Shown one piece after another: positions 37,198-46,575 of a stretch of 64,000 nucleotides of DNA (positions within the stretch are counted from its first letter, which is position 1; every line of letters begins with the position of its first letter). Source of the stretch: Gemmata massiliana (lineage in GTDB: Bacteria; Planctomycetota; Planctomycetia; Gemmatales; Gemmataceae); assembly GCA_000531095.1 (NCBI GenBank), contig HG799465.1:767573-831572 (forward strand), written 5' to 3'. The position numbers were made by a program, and so were the translations under genes. The notes below the pieces were generated by a model. That model searched no databases and was not told the origin of the DNA. It saw only the letters and a program-made list of their open reading frames with translations.

Positions 37198-37608
37198 GTG
37201 TGGTACTTCGCGATCCGCACGCCCGAGCCGCGCGACGACTTCGGCCGGTTCCAGGGCGAATGGAAGCTGACCGTGGCGGACCGCGAGAAGCAAATGCCGA
37301 TCACGGTCCGCGTGTCCGGCGACAAATGGACCTGGTTGGTCGGAGGCACGGACCAGAAGCGCTACGCAATGACGCTCCGACCCGACACGAACCCGAAGGA
37401 AATCGACCTCACGCAGCTCACCGCGGACGACGCCCCGCTCCAGGAACGGCGCGGCGAGAGCACTGGCGCGGTGGTCCTCCGGGGGATTTACACGATCGAG
37501 GGTGACAAAGCGAAACTCGTGACCGCGCCCAACCCGCTTCCGCGCCCGACCACGTTCGACGCGGACGACGGTCCCCCGGTTTGGGTACTGGAACTGCAAG
37601 GGAGGTAA
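37198..37608 (+). pseudogene. TIGR03067-like protein, 5' end disrupted by a repeat
   Basis: 136 residues remain from a GTG inside what should be the membrane anchor. In the same frame the codons just upstream read RRIAAIAAGVAVVAFAVWYF, a normal anchor. Before that comes the C/G-run element, and no start codon is available in frame. The mature part has FGRFQGEWKLTVADREKQMP, the TIGR03067 pattern shared with the next two genes. The true start was probably the ATG at 36963 overlapping the DUF58 stop. Expression without that start is doubtful. Confidence 0.6.
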
Positions 37609-37612
37609 CGCC

Positions 37613-38113
37613 GTGCGTTGCGCTGTACTGGTGCTGCTCGTCGTACTGATCGGCTCCGCGCACGCGGCACCGGTGCCCAAGCACCTCATGAAGGAGGGCG
37701 ACCACCCGGACCTCGCCGCGCTACAGGGGAAGTGGAGGCTCACCGACATCGCGCTCAACGGCACCTCGCTCGGCCCCGGTATCTTGGACCAAGTAGAGGC
37801 CACCACCGAGGTGCTCGATAACACGGTCGCGATCACGCTCTCCAAGCTGAACGCGCGGTTGTCCGGTACGTTCAAGCTCGACACGAACGCGAGTCCGCGG
37901 CGCCTGACCTCGACCGACATGAAGGAGACCGACCTCAACGGCAAACCGTCGGCGACCTTAGACCCCGAGCCGTTCGTGATGATTTACAAGATCGAGGGCG
38001 ATACACTCGTTCTGGCCATCAACACCGGCGACCAAAAGGAAGCCCCCAAGGGCTTCAGCGGCAAGGACGGGGAGAGCACCGCGTCGCTGACCTTTACCCG
38101 CGCCAAAAAGTGA
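37613..38113 (+). CDS. Exported TIGR03067-family protein
   Basis: 166 residues from GTG, 4 bases after the previous stop. Signal peptide CAVLVLLVVLIGSAHAAPVP. The TIGR03067 core follows: LAALQGKWRLTDIALNG, a beta-rich middle, and YKIEGDTLVLAINTG near the end. The family is abundant in planctomycetes and probably has a lipocalin-like fold; its function is not known. Middle of three tandem paralogues in the MoxR block. Confidence 0.8.
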   Translation: MRCAVLVLLVVLIGSAHAAPVPKHLMKEGDHPDLAALQGKWRLTDIALNGTSLGPGILDQVEATTEVLDNTVAITLSKLNARLSGTFKLDTNASPRRLTSTDMKETDLNGKPSATLDPEPFVMIYKIEGDTLVLAINTGDQKEAPKGFSGKDGESTASLTFTRAKK

Positions 38114-38122
38114 GAGACAGTC

Positions 38123-38824
38123 ATGCCCAAGTTCATCGCGCTCGCACTGCTCGTGTCCTGCGCCGCACTCGGCAGCGGGTGCGGCCGGTTGACCGAGCCG
38201 AACGCGCGCTCCGCGGACGTTAGCGCGGATCACAAGAAGCTCCAGGGTTTGTGGCGCATCGACACGTTCGATAACGGCCGACCGAACCGCACGGACGCCG
38301 AGAAAGCCCGCGACAACGAAGACCTGAAGTACGTCCGGTTCCGGTTCGACGGGGACCGGATGGCGATCCTCGACGGCGGGCGCGTGGAGTTCGCTACGCG
38401 GTTCGCGCTCAACGAAAAGCTGAACCCGAAGTTGATGACGCACATCCGCGCTGGCGCAGAAGAGGTGACACTCGCCACCGCCCGGGGGACGCAGCGCGTT
38501 ACCGCTCGCGGGACGGTCCGTAGTACCTCGCGGTCGGGCGACGCCCCCGCTACCCCGCAGGAGGCGAACGGGTGGAGGTGGATCTACAAGTTCGACGGGG
38601 AATCGCTCGTCGTCGCGTTCACCCGGGACGAGAAGAAGGCCCCTCCAACGGAGTTCAAGTCCCGCCCAGACGTATCCGAACCGGGGAAGCCCGATGTACC
38701 CGGCGTCGTTCTCATGGTCCTGAAAAAGGCGAACGAGGAGTCATCGGGATCGTTCAGCGGCACCTCCCGCTCGGGAACGTCGCGCGGCACCTTCCGCGGT
38801 ACGTCCCGCGCGACCTCCAAGTAA
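38123..38824 (+). CDS. TIGR03067-like lipoprotein with RGTS-repeat tail
   Basis: 233 residues. Signal peptide with lipobox LGSGC (Cys20), so probably lipid-anchored. The core has DHKKLQGLWRIDTFDNGRPN and IYKFDGESLVVAFTRD, as in the two genes upstream. Two regions rich in Ser/Thr/Arg/Gly stand out: residues 115-135 and the C-terminal 25 residues, built of four-residue units like SRGT and FRGT. Ends 140 bases before the first VWA gene. Confidence 0.8.
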   Translation: MPKFIALALLVSCAALGSGCGRLTEPNARSADVSADHKKLQGLWRIDTFDNGRPNRTDAEKARDNEDLKYVRFRFDGDRMAILDGGRVEFATRFALNEKLNPKLMTHIRAGAEEVTLATARGTQRVTARGTVRSTSRSGDAPATPQEANGWRWIYKFDGESLVVAFTRDEKKAPPTEFKSRPDVSEPGKPDVPGVVLMVLKKANEESSGSFSGTSRSGTSRGTFRGTSRATSK

Positions 38825-38964
38825 CTGTGCTGCGTGGTCGCGCCACCGAAATAAGCGGCGCGACCACGCGGTTCACAAAATACTCCGGCCTCAGCGTTCA
38901 GTTCCCGAAACCGGTCCGCCCTCCCCAAAGTAGCCCTCCGACCGCCTTTTCAGGTTCCCACGCG

Positions 38965-41187
38965 ATGCAGCTCCTGGCCCCCATGATGTTGCTCGGCGCG
39001 ACCGCGGTGACCGTACCAATCGCGCTGCACTTCTTCTACCGCGCGCGGTACAAGCCGCTGCCGTGGGCGCCGATGAAGTTCATCAAGGAGGCCGTCGAGC
39101 AGACCAGTCGGCGCCTCAAGTTCCAAGAGTGGGTGCTGCTCGCGCTGCGGTGCCTGGCGCTGATCCTGCTCGCCGTCGCCATCGCGCGCCCGGGGCGCGA
39201 GTCCGCGTCGCCGAGCGGGTCCGAAACCATCGACGCGGTGTTCGTGTTTGATACGTCGTACAGCATGGCCGCGCGCGACGGCGAGCGGACGCGCCTCGAG
39301 CGCGCGAAGGAGGCCGCACTCGCCGTTCTCGAAACGCTGCCCAACAAATCGTCGGTCCAGATATACGCCTGCGCCGACCGCGCCAGTCTCCTCGGCCCGG
39401 TCTCGCGCTACAACCGCGACCAGGCGCGACAGGTCATCCAGTCCGTCGAGGTCACGAGCCTCTCGACGGATGTCCTGCCGGGGCTGACCGACGCCCTGAC
39501 CGCGGCCGAGAGCGGCACCGCGCCCGCGAAAGAGATCTACGTCTTCTCCGACATGCAGAAGAGCGGGTTCGAGCGCCAGCAGGGTGCCGTGCGTGCCAAG
39601 TGCGAGGAGATCAAGGCGCGGGCGAACCTCGTTTTCATCCGGTGCGGGAACCCGGAGCGCAAGGTGTCGAACGTTTCCATCACCGACGTAAAACTGCTCG
39701 CCGCGATCCCGCACACCCGGACCCGCGTGCCGTTCGTGGTCACGGTCCGCAACACGGGCCGCGAGGCGGTCCGCGGGGTGAAGGTGGCGCTCGAACTCGA
39801 TGGCAAAGCGGTCGAGCGCGACGTGGTACAGATCGAGCACATCGACCCAGGCACGAACGCGGAAGTGACCCTGACGGGCGGCCTCGACGAGGCCGGCGCG
39901 CGGCTCCTCGCGGTGTTCGTGGACGGCGACGGGGTCGAGGGGGACAACGTGCTGTACAAGATCATCGGCGTGCGCGACAAGGTGCGCGTGCTGCTGGTCG
40001 CGTACCCGTTCGCGGGCCAGCCCGCCACCGACGCGGGCGACTGGTTCGTGCGGAAGGCACTCGTCCCGTTCGACCCGGACCGCGACAAGGACAAGATCGA
40101 GCGGTACTTCATCGAAACGGAATCTGCTCTTCCCCAAGAGGTCGGCCCCGAGAAGCTCGCGGGGAAGGACATCGTTTACCTCCTTAACGCCGCGGCCCGG
40201 ACCGACGACCCGCTCTCGGGCCTGTCGCCCGCGTTCGTGACGAAGCTCACCGAGTTCGTGCGGGCCGGGGGCGGGCTGGTGATCGGGTGCGGCGACCTGG
40301 TTCAGGCGGGCGCGTACAACCGCGTGCTCGGGAGCGCCGGGGCCGGGCTGCTCCCGTTCCCGCTGCGCGACGCGCGCGACACCCCGGACGCGACCCCGTT
40401 CGTCCCGGCCGCGGAGAGCATCGACGCCGCGTCCGTGTTCGGACAGGTGAAGCCCTATACCGACTGGCTGCGCCGCGCGACGGCCACGCGCATGTTCGAC
40501 CTCGACGAATCGGCCCCGAACGGCGGGCGCGTTCTAATGCGCACCACGCAGGGCGCGCCGCTGGTCGCGTCCCGGGTCGGCGGCGAGGGCGAGGTGATCT
40601 TCTTCGCCACGTCGCTCGACGAGACCTGGGGGCGCGTGATGTCCGACGGGCAGCTCGCGGTCCCGATGACGACGTACATCGTCTCGCACCTCACGGGCCG
40701 CAAGGTGCCGGGCGGCACCCGCACGGCCGGGGACACACTGAGCTGGACGCCCCCCATGATCGCGCCGGGTTTCGAGTTGGTGAAGCCGCGCCCGCGCGGC
40801 GCGAAGGCGAGCGACAAAGTGCGTCCGCGCGTGAAACTCGCTGAACCGCGGTCCGAGGTCGGGCAGAAGCTCACTGTGAGCACCGCCGATGCGCTCGTGG
40901 CCGGTGAGTACGCGATCGTACCCGTCGGCGCGCCGGAAACGGACGGCGTCACGTTCGCCGTGAACCCCGATCTGCGCGAAACGGAGAACCTCGACGCGAT
41001 CTCCGACGGCGAGTTGGAAAAGCTGCTCGGGTTCCGCCCCGCGATCATCACGGCCGGGGCCGGGACCGAGACGGCCGTGCGCGAGCGCCGCACCCGCGGC
41101 GAGTGGACCCACTGGTTCCTGCTGGGGCTGCTGGTCCTGCTGGTCGGCGAGGCGACCTGGGCGTGGTTCTGCGGGAAAACGTGGTAA
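38965..41187 (+). CDS. BatA-like membrane protein with VWA domain
   Basis: 740 residues from ATG at 38965. The N-terminal BatA motif (TIGR02226-like) has a membrane helix at 1-24, RYKPLPWAPMKFIKEAVEQ, and a second helix around 55-75. A VWA domain follows with MIDAS-like FVFDTSYSMAARDGE. Later parts include immunoglobulin-like strands and a GATase-like segment (FVRAGGGLVIGCGDLVQAGA). A C-terminal helix (HWFLLGLLVLLVGEATWAW) closes it. In Bat-type operons such proteins work with MoxR and DUF58 at the membrane. Confidence 0.88.
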   Translation: MQLLAPMMLLGATAVTVPIALHFFYRARYKPLPWAPMKFIKEAVEQTSRRLKFQEWVLLALRCLALILLAVAIARPGRESASPSGSETIDAVFVFDTSYSMAARDGERTRLERAKEAALAVLETLPNKSSVQIYACADRASLLGPVSRYNRDQARQVIQSVEVTSLSTDVLPGLTDALTAAESGTAPAKEIYVFSDMQKSGFERQQGAVRAKCEEIKARANLVFIRCGNPERKVSNVSITDVKLLAAIPHTRTRVPFVVTVRNTGREAVRGVKVALELDGKAVERDVVQIEHIDPGTNAEVTLTGGLDEAGARLLAVFVDGDGVEGDNVLYKIIGVRDKVRVLLVAYPFAGQPATDAGDWFVRKALVPFDPDRDKDKIERYFIETESALPQEVGPEKLAGKDIVYLLNAAARTDDPLSGLSPAFVTKLTEFVRAGGGLVIGCGDLVQAGAYNRVLGSAGAGLLPFPLRDARDTPDATPFVPAAESIDAASVFGQVKPYTDWLRRATATRMFDLDESAPNGGRVLMRTTQGAPLVASRVGGEGEVIFFATSLDETWGRVMSDGQLAVPMTTYIVSHLTGRKVPGGTRTAGDTLSWTPPMIAPGFELVKPRPRGAKASDKVRPRVKLAEPRSEVGQKLTVSTADALVAGEYAIVPVGAPETDGVTFAVNPDLRETENLDAISDGELEKLLGFRPAIITAGAGTETAVRERRTRGEWTHWFLLGLLVLLVGEATWAWFCGKTW

Positions 41188-41242
41188 GGGTTCCAGAAGC
41201 CGGGTTCGCAACGGTGGCCGGTCACGACGAGTGTAACGACTT

Positions 41243-43837
41243 ATGAACGCACTGTTCGCACCTACCTCGTTGTTCGCCGATGCCCCCCTCATGGGGCTGT
41301 TTTGGGGACTGTTCAGCGGCGAGCCGCAGGTTCGGGGCGGAATCGTCCCCTGGGCGGCGATCCCACTGGGGCTGATCGCGGTCGCCGCGGTCGTCGTACT
41401 CTACGCGAAAGAAGCCGGGCGCCTGACGACCGGCCAGCGGTTGCTTCTCACCGGCGTGCGCGCGGCGACTTTGGTCGTAGTCGCGTTCCTCCTGATGCGC
41501 CCGGTTTGGGTCAGCGACAAAACCGGCGAGCGCCCCCGGACCGTCGCCGTGCTCATCGACGTGTCGCAGAGCATGGACCAAAAAGACCCGCGCCCGAACG
41601 CCGACGATCAGTGGCGCGCGGCCCTCGCGTTCAACCTCCTCGAACCCGGCAAGCCCTTCCCCGCGGAGTCGCCCCCGGACCGGGGACCGGGGTCCGAGCG
41701 CCCCTCGCGCCTGGAGGTCGCCCGCGCCGCGCTCACCAACCCGCGGCTCGATCTCCTCAACAAGCTCAAAAAGGCCGGCCCGCTCGAGATCTCCACGTTT
41801 GGCCCCAGCCGCACCGGGCGCGATTCCGGCGACACCACGTGGATCAAGACCGTCACCGCGGACCAACCGCGCACCGCACTCGTGAGCGCCGCCCTTGAGC
41901 TACTCAACCGCGATGAGAACGAGCAACCCGCGGCCGTGGTCCTCGTCACCGACGGGCGCGAGAACGCCAGCGACAAGAGCCTCGCCGAACTCGCGGAGCG
42001 GTACCGCGCGCGCCGGATCCCGCTCCACATCTACGGCGTCGGCAGCTCCTCATTCGGCCAACTCCGGCTGCGCGACGCGGGCGTCCCGGAGTCGGTGTTC
42101 ATCGACGACACCGTGGCCATCCCGGTCCGCTACGCGGTTCGAGGCGTTCGCGAGGGGACGGTCGACATCGTGGCGAAGTTCGGCGACCGCGAAGTCGTAG
42201 CCAAGCGCGGCATCCCGGTCCGCGCGGGCGACGACCTGCGCGAGGTGCTCACCTTCGTGCCGACCAAAGAGGACTCGGAGTCCAAGAAGCAAGAAATTAC
42301 CGTCACGATAACAGTAACCCCCGGTGGAGCAGCCGGTGTCGCCACGGACACACTCACCGACTCGACCACCAAGCCCACACAGGTCACCACCAAGAAACTG
42401 AAGGTGCTGGTAGTCGAAGGGCTGCCCCGCAAGGACTTCCAGTTCCTCCAGCGGGCGCTCCTGCGCGACCGCCGCGTGGACGCGCGGTTCTTCCTCACCG
42501 AGGGCGACCGCGAAGCGATGAAGTCCGGCTACCCGTGGTTGCTCGAATTCACGCGCCAACTCAACGGCACGCTCAGTCTGGAGCGCGAGGAGTTCCGCAA
42601 GCTCATCAACGAGTACGATCTACTCATCCTCGGCGACGTACCGGGCAAGTTCTTCTCGCGCGAGCAGCAGCAGGTCATCAAGGAGTTCGTGGCCGAGGGC
42701 GGCGGAATGGTTCACATCGCCGGGAAGTGGAACGGGCCGACCGGGTGGCTCAACGAAGAGAGCGGGCAGGCGACCATCGCCGACGTTCTGCCGGTCGAGT
42801 TGAAGCCGGTCAAGTTCGCGATCCAGCCGCCCCAGGGCCGGTACTACCAGCCGTTCGTCCCGGCGCTCGCGCCGACCGCGACGCGAAACCCACTCGTGAC
42901 CCTCGAAGACGACCCGCTCGACAACGGGGACTTGTGGGGGCGGGTCACACCGGTCGGGATGATCGACACCCCTCCGGCCCCCGATTCGAGCCGCACCGCA
43001 AAGAAACAGCTCCAGCCGATCGAGTGGTACTACCCCGTTACGCGCCTCAAGCCGGGCGCGGAAGCGTTCCTCGTCCACCCGACCGCCCGCACCCCCGAAC
43101 CGGACAACCGGGCGATGCCGTTGCTCGCGGGGCACTACTACGGCAAGGGCTACGTCCTGTTCTGTGCGTTCGATGACACGTGGCGGTGGCGGTTCAACGA
43201 GGCGGACCGGTATTTCGGCCGATTCTGGAGTCAGTGCGTGTACCTGGCCGGCGTACCCCGCGCGCTCGGGACCAAGTTAACACAGGTGTCACTCGATACG
43301 CTTGAACCGATACAGGGCAAGAGCGGCCAGATTTACGCCCGCGTGCTCGACGAGAACTTCAAACCGTACACCGCCGAGGAGATCGACGCGACCCTGGAGA
43401 AACTCGACCCGGACCCAAACGACCAAGCCCCTATCTCGGCGATCAAACTGCGGAAACTCCACGGACAAGACGGCGAGTTCGTGGCCCCGCTGCCGTTCAA
43501 CCAGTCCGGGCGTTTCAAGCTCACGGTGACGCCGAACAACAAGTCCCCAGCGAACCTGGAGTATCGCGTCAACCTGTCGCCCGACCACGAGCAGGCGCCC
43601 GGCGGGCTGGCGGAACTCGAAATGATGAAACTCGCGGCCGATAGCGGTGCGGTCGAGCAGCCCGGCAAGTTCTACCACGAGGAAGACTTGTTCAAGTTGC
43701 CGAACGAAGTGAAGCCACAGTACACGAAGTTCACCCGGCGCGACGAAATCGTCCTGTGGAACAAGTGGTGGATGGGGCTCCTGATCTGCTTGCTGTCGCT
43801 CGAATGGTTCTTGCGTAAATTCTGCGGACTGAGTTGA
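41243..43837 (+). CDS. Large VWA-domain membrane protein
   Basis: 864 residues. Two N-terminal membrane helices (about 37-54 and 70-87). A VWA domain with VAVLIDVSQSMDQKD and VVLVTDGRENASD comes next. A GATase-like domain follows near residues 380-500 (LKVLVVEGLPRKDFQFLQRA, IKEFVAEGGGMVHIAGKWNG), then a beta-rich segment and a C-terminal helix (WMGLLICLLSLEWFL). Architecture parallels the BatA-like gene 55 bases upstream, with which it is probably co-translated. Confidence 0.88.
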   Translation: MNALFAPTSLFADAPLMGLFWGLFSGEPQVRGGIVPWAAIPLGLIAVAAVVVLYAKEAGRLTTGQRLLLTGVRAATLVVVAFLLMRPVWVSDKTGERPRTVAVLIDVSQSMDQKDPRPNADDQWRAALAFNLLEPGKPFPAESPPDRGPGSERPSRLEVARAALTNPRLDLLNKLKKAGPLEISTFGPSRTGRDSGDTTWIKTVTADQPRTALVSAALELLNRDENEQPAAVVLVTDGRENASDKSLAELAERYRARRIPLHIYGVGSSSFGQLRLRDAGVPESVFIDDTVAIPVRYAVRGVREGTVDIVAKFGDREVVAKRGIPVRAGDDLREVLTFVPTKEDSESKKQEITVTITVTPGGAAGVATDTLTDSTTKPTQVTTKKLKVLVVEGLPRKDFQFLQRALLRDRRVDARFFLTEGDREAMKSGYPWLLEFTRQLNGTLSLEREEFRKLINEYDLLILGDVPGKFFSREQQQVIKEFVAEGGGMVHIAGKWNGPTGWLNEESGQATIADVLPVELKPVKFAIQPPQGRYYQPFVPALAPTATRNPLVTLEDDPLDNGDLWGRVTPVGMIDTPPAPDSSRTAKKQLQPIEWYYPVTRLKPGAEAFLVHPTARTPEPDNRAMPLLAGHYYGKGYVLFCAFDDTWRWRFNEADRYFGRFWSQCVYLAGVPRALGTKLTQVSLDTLEPIQGKSGQIYARVLDENFKPYTAEEIDATLEKLDPDPNDQAPISAIKLRKLHGQDGEFVAPLPFNQSGRFKLTVTPNNKSPANLEYRVNLSPDHEQAPGGLAELEMMKLAADSGAVEQPGKFYHEEDLFKLPNEVKPQYTKFTRRDEIVLWNKWWMGLLICLLSLEWFLRKFCGLS

Positions 43838-43855
43838 GGGCGATTCTCGGTACTC

Positions 43856-44055
43856 AGCCCCGGAGGGGCGTGGGCGTGTAGCCGGGGGTGAAACCCCTGG
43901 CGGGCTACCCGAGCCGACCGGAGCCGTATTCGTGTTGGAGACCGCGGGCGCGTAGATCTGACGCGCCGGCACAACGTAAATGGGCGCGTGCCCCGACCGG
44001 TATTGCCCCGCCAGGGGTTTCACCCCTGGCTACGCGCCTACGCCCCTCCGGGGCT
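43856..44055. repeat. 200-base inverted-repeat element with 49-base arms
   Basis: Arms 43856-43904 and 44007-44055 differ at only 3 of 49 positions when one is reverse-complemented. Outer ends AGCCCCGGAGGGGCG and CGCCCCTCCGGGGCT; inner end AAACCCCTGGCGGG. The roughly 100-base centre has no gene. It starts 18 bases after the VWA gene stop and resembles a MITE. Confidence 0.85.
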
Positions 44056-44087
44056 AAATCTAAAACCCCTGCTTCGCGCCGTTGCAC

Positions 44088-46352
44088 ATGACTCACATAC
44101 TCGGACAACTCCAGCACTGGCGGTTCACGGAGCGACTGGTCCGGCTCGCGTGGGGCGGCGCGCGGTGGGGGGCCGCCGTCGGCGCCGTGCTCGCGGTCGC
44201 GTGCCTCATCGACTGGACCGCCGACCGTTACCTCGGTTCCGAGTCGTGGCGCCAGTTTCTCAAAGACACCTGGGTCTTCGCCCCCGCCTCGGCGCCCACG
44301 GCCGAAGAGCGCTGGCTCACCGAACACCTCCGGCTCCACCACGGGTTCCGGCCCCCGGCCGCGGCCGTTATCGACGACTCCCCCCAATGGCTCCGGGTCT
44401 GTATGACCTGCGGGCAAGTACTCTTCGCGCTCGTACTCGCGTACTACTTGCTCGTCCGCCCGTGGCGCAGAACGCCCTCGGTGGACGAACTCGCGGGCCG
44501 GGCCGAAGAAGCGATCCCCGAGTTCGGGCACCGGCTCGTAACCGCGCTCCAACTGAACCGCCCGACGGCCCGCACACAGGGCATGTCCCCGTCACTGATC
44601 GCGGACGTCACGCGCGAAGCGGGCGAGATCGCGGTGCGCCACAATCTCCTCAAGCTGATCGACTACCGGCGCCTCGCGTTCGCGGCACTGGTCGCGGGTC
44701 CGATACTGTGCGGGTGGGCGGCTTACGCGGCCGCGAAGCCCGCGCTGGCCAGCGTACTGGTGAAGCGCCAGTTGCTCCAGAGCGTGGAAATCCCTCGCAC
44801 AATTCACCTGCAAAACGTTTCGCAAGAAGTGTGGCCGACCGGCGCGGAAGTCGAAGTGCGGTACAAGGTTACCGGTGATTACCCGCGCCCGTGGTTCACC
44901 GAGTGGCTCCGTGCGGAGCACGGGTTCACGCTCCCCCCATCCACGGGCGGGTTCTCCGGGCGACTGCGAGTCGAACCGGACGGGCAACCGGAAGAGAGCT
45001 ACGACCTCGTCTACGAGAAGGCCATTGAGGGCGAGGACGGGGCCGCGTACTTCGTGGCGAAGCTCCCCGCGTCGTCGCTCGATTTCAGTTTCACCGCGCG
45101 CCTGGACAACGGGCGGACGCGCGAATCGGGGCGCATCCGGTTCGAGCCGCCGCCACAACTGAGCAGCGACAGCGACGCGATCACCGCCGAGCAGTGGCTC
45201 CCGAAGTACCTGGGCACTCAACCCACCGGCGCGCCTTACGTCCGCAAGAGCGACGGCGGAGTGCGCGGAGAGGTGACGGACGCCCTGCCACTGTCCCAGA
45301 TCCTCGTCGAAGCGAAGTTCAACAAACCCGTGCAGAAAGCGCGGTTGATCCCCATCGTGCGCGACGGCGTGCGAGAAAAAGACTACCCGGACGGCCCCGC
45401 CGACTTCCACGCGCCGCGCGACGTTGGCGCGGATCGCAAGTCCGCGGTGTGGCTGTTCCCCACCACCGGCAAAACCATCGGGTACCGGATCGAGTTGACC
45501 GACGACCGCGGATTCGTGAACTCGGTCCCGATCAGGCGCAACGTGCGCATGCTGGAAGACCGCCCCCCGACCGTCGCGTTCATGCCCGAATCGATGCGCC
45601 ACCCGGACTCGACCGACTACGACGGCAGCCCGGACGCGAAAATCGCGCACGAGTGGGGTGACAAATTCCCGCTGGCCGAGGGCGGTCGGGTCATGGTGAT
45701 TTATCACGCCCGGTCCGAACAGGGAATCAGTCGGGCGAACATCGCGTACCGGGTGATCCCTAAAGGCGTCGCACCGGACGCCTACCCGAAAGAGCTTCAG
45801 GACATCCAGCACCCGCGACAAGACCCCGAGAACAAGGTGTTCACCCGGCTGACGCTGAAACCGGTCACCGCGGACCTCAAAACGGTCGGCAAGTACGTCC
45901 CGGATCTGGGCCTGTTCGAGAAGTCCTGGCAGGGGTTGAGCAAGCTGGACCGGTTCCGCGTGAACGTCGAATTTTACTCGTTCCCCTCACCCGATCCGAG
46001 CACCGAACCGGGTGGGCTGGAGGCAGGCGGGCGATACATGTTCGAGATCGACGGACTCATTAAAAAGGTGCCCGACAGCGGCGGCGGATTCACCACCGCG
46101 AAACTCGAACTGGGCGACACGGTTGAATTGTTCATGGAGGTGTTCGATAAGAACCCCACGCCCGGGCGCGCGCCCGGGTACACGAAAGAGGCGCGTCGAA
46201 AAACGCTCGTGAGTGCCGAGGACGCGATGCTGGCCCTGAAGATGCGGGACGAACAGAACCGCCGGCTCCAGGACAAGTTGCGCGATCTCGCCGCGGACCA
46301 AGCGAACGTCTTCCGCGAAACCGTGACTCCGCCGAAAGAGCCGAAAAAGTAA
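44088..46352 (+). CDS. Large membrane protein, DUF4175-like N-terminus
   Basis: 754 residues from ATG at 44088. Membrane helices at about 27-45, 105-125 and 200-220, with a cytoplasmic stretch SVDELAGRAEEAIPEFGHRL between the last two. The long outside part is beta-rich with no catalytic motif, and the end is charged (EEQNRRL-like DEQNRRLQDKLRDLAAD). This layout recalls DUF4175 proteins that accompany MoxR/VWA genes. I do not claim more. Confidence 0.65.
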   Translation: MTHILGQLQHWRFTERLVRLAWGGARWGAAVGAVLAVACLIDWTADRYLGSESWRQFLKDTWVFAPASAPTAEERWLTEHLRLHHGFRPPAAAVIDDSPQWLRVCMTCGQVLFALVLAYYLLVRPWRRTPSVDELAGRAEEAIPEFGHRLVTALQLNRPTARTQGMSPSLIADVTREAGEIAVRHNLLKLIDYRRLAFAALVAGPILCGWAAYAAAKPALASVLVKRQLLQSVEIPRTIHLQNVSQEVWPTGAEVEVRYKVTGDYPRPWFTEWLRAEHGFTLPPSTGGFSGRLRVEPDGQPEESYDLVYEKAIEGEDGAAYFVAKLPASSLDFSFTARLDNGRTRESGRIRFEPPPQLSSDSDAITAEQWLPKYLGTQPTGAPYVRKSDGGVRGEVTDALPLSQILVEAKFNKPVQKARLIPIVRDGVREKDYPDGPADFHAPRDVGADRKSAVWLFPTTGKTIGYRIELTDDRGFVNSVPIRRNVRMLEDRPPTVAFMPESMRHPDSTDYDGSPDAKIAHEWGDKFPLAEGGRVMVIYHARSEQGISRANIAYRVIPKGVAPDAYPKELQDIQHPRQDPENKVFTRLTLKPVTADLKTVGKYVPDLGLFEKSWQGLSKLDRFRVNVEFYSFPSPDPSTEPGGLEAGGRYMFEIDGLIKKVPDSGGGFTTAKLELGDTVELFMEVFDKNPTPGRAPGYTKEARRKTLVSAEDAMLALKMRDEQNRRLQDKLRDLAADQANVFRETVTPPKEPKK

Positions 46353-46575
46353 CCCCGGTGTCTGACCCGCGCCGGGAACGGGTATTAGTTACTGGGGATT
46401 TTCGGGCGCCCGGCGAGTCATTTGCATGCCTTGCCGCCGGGGCGCGTTTTCCGAAACGTTCGCGTAACAGAGCGAATGCTTTCCGATTGAATTCCGTCTA
46501 CTGCGATTGGATACTGGAAAGACTTCTCACCGGGCCGCCGCTCTCCGCGTCCCAACCGCCTCAAGGAGGCCGCCG

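Noticed and set aside
38572-38964. Extension of the BatA-like gene upstream
   Set aside because: It overlaps the lipoprotein gene out of frame, and the BatA N-terminal helix begins at 38965.
44780-45821. Antisense open frame opposite the DUF4175-like gene
   Set aside because: Shadow of the sense gene, with no domain, no ribosome site and improbable composition.
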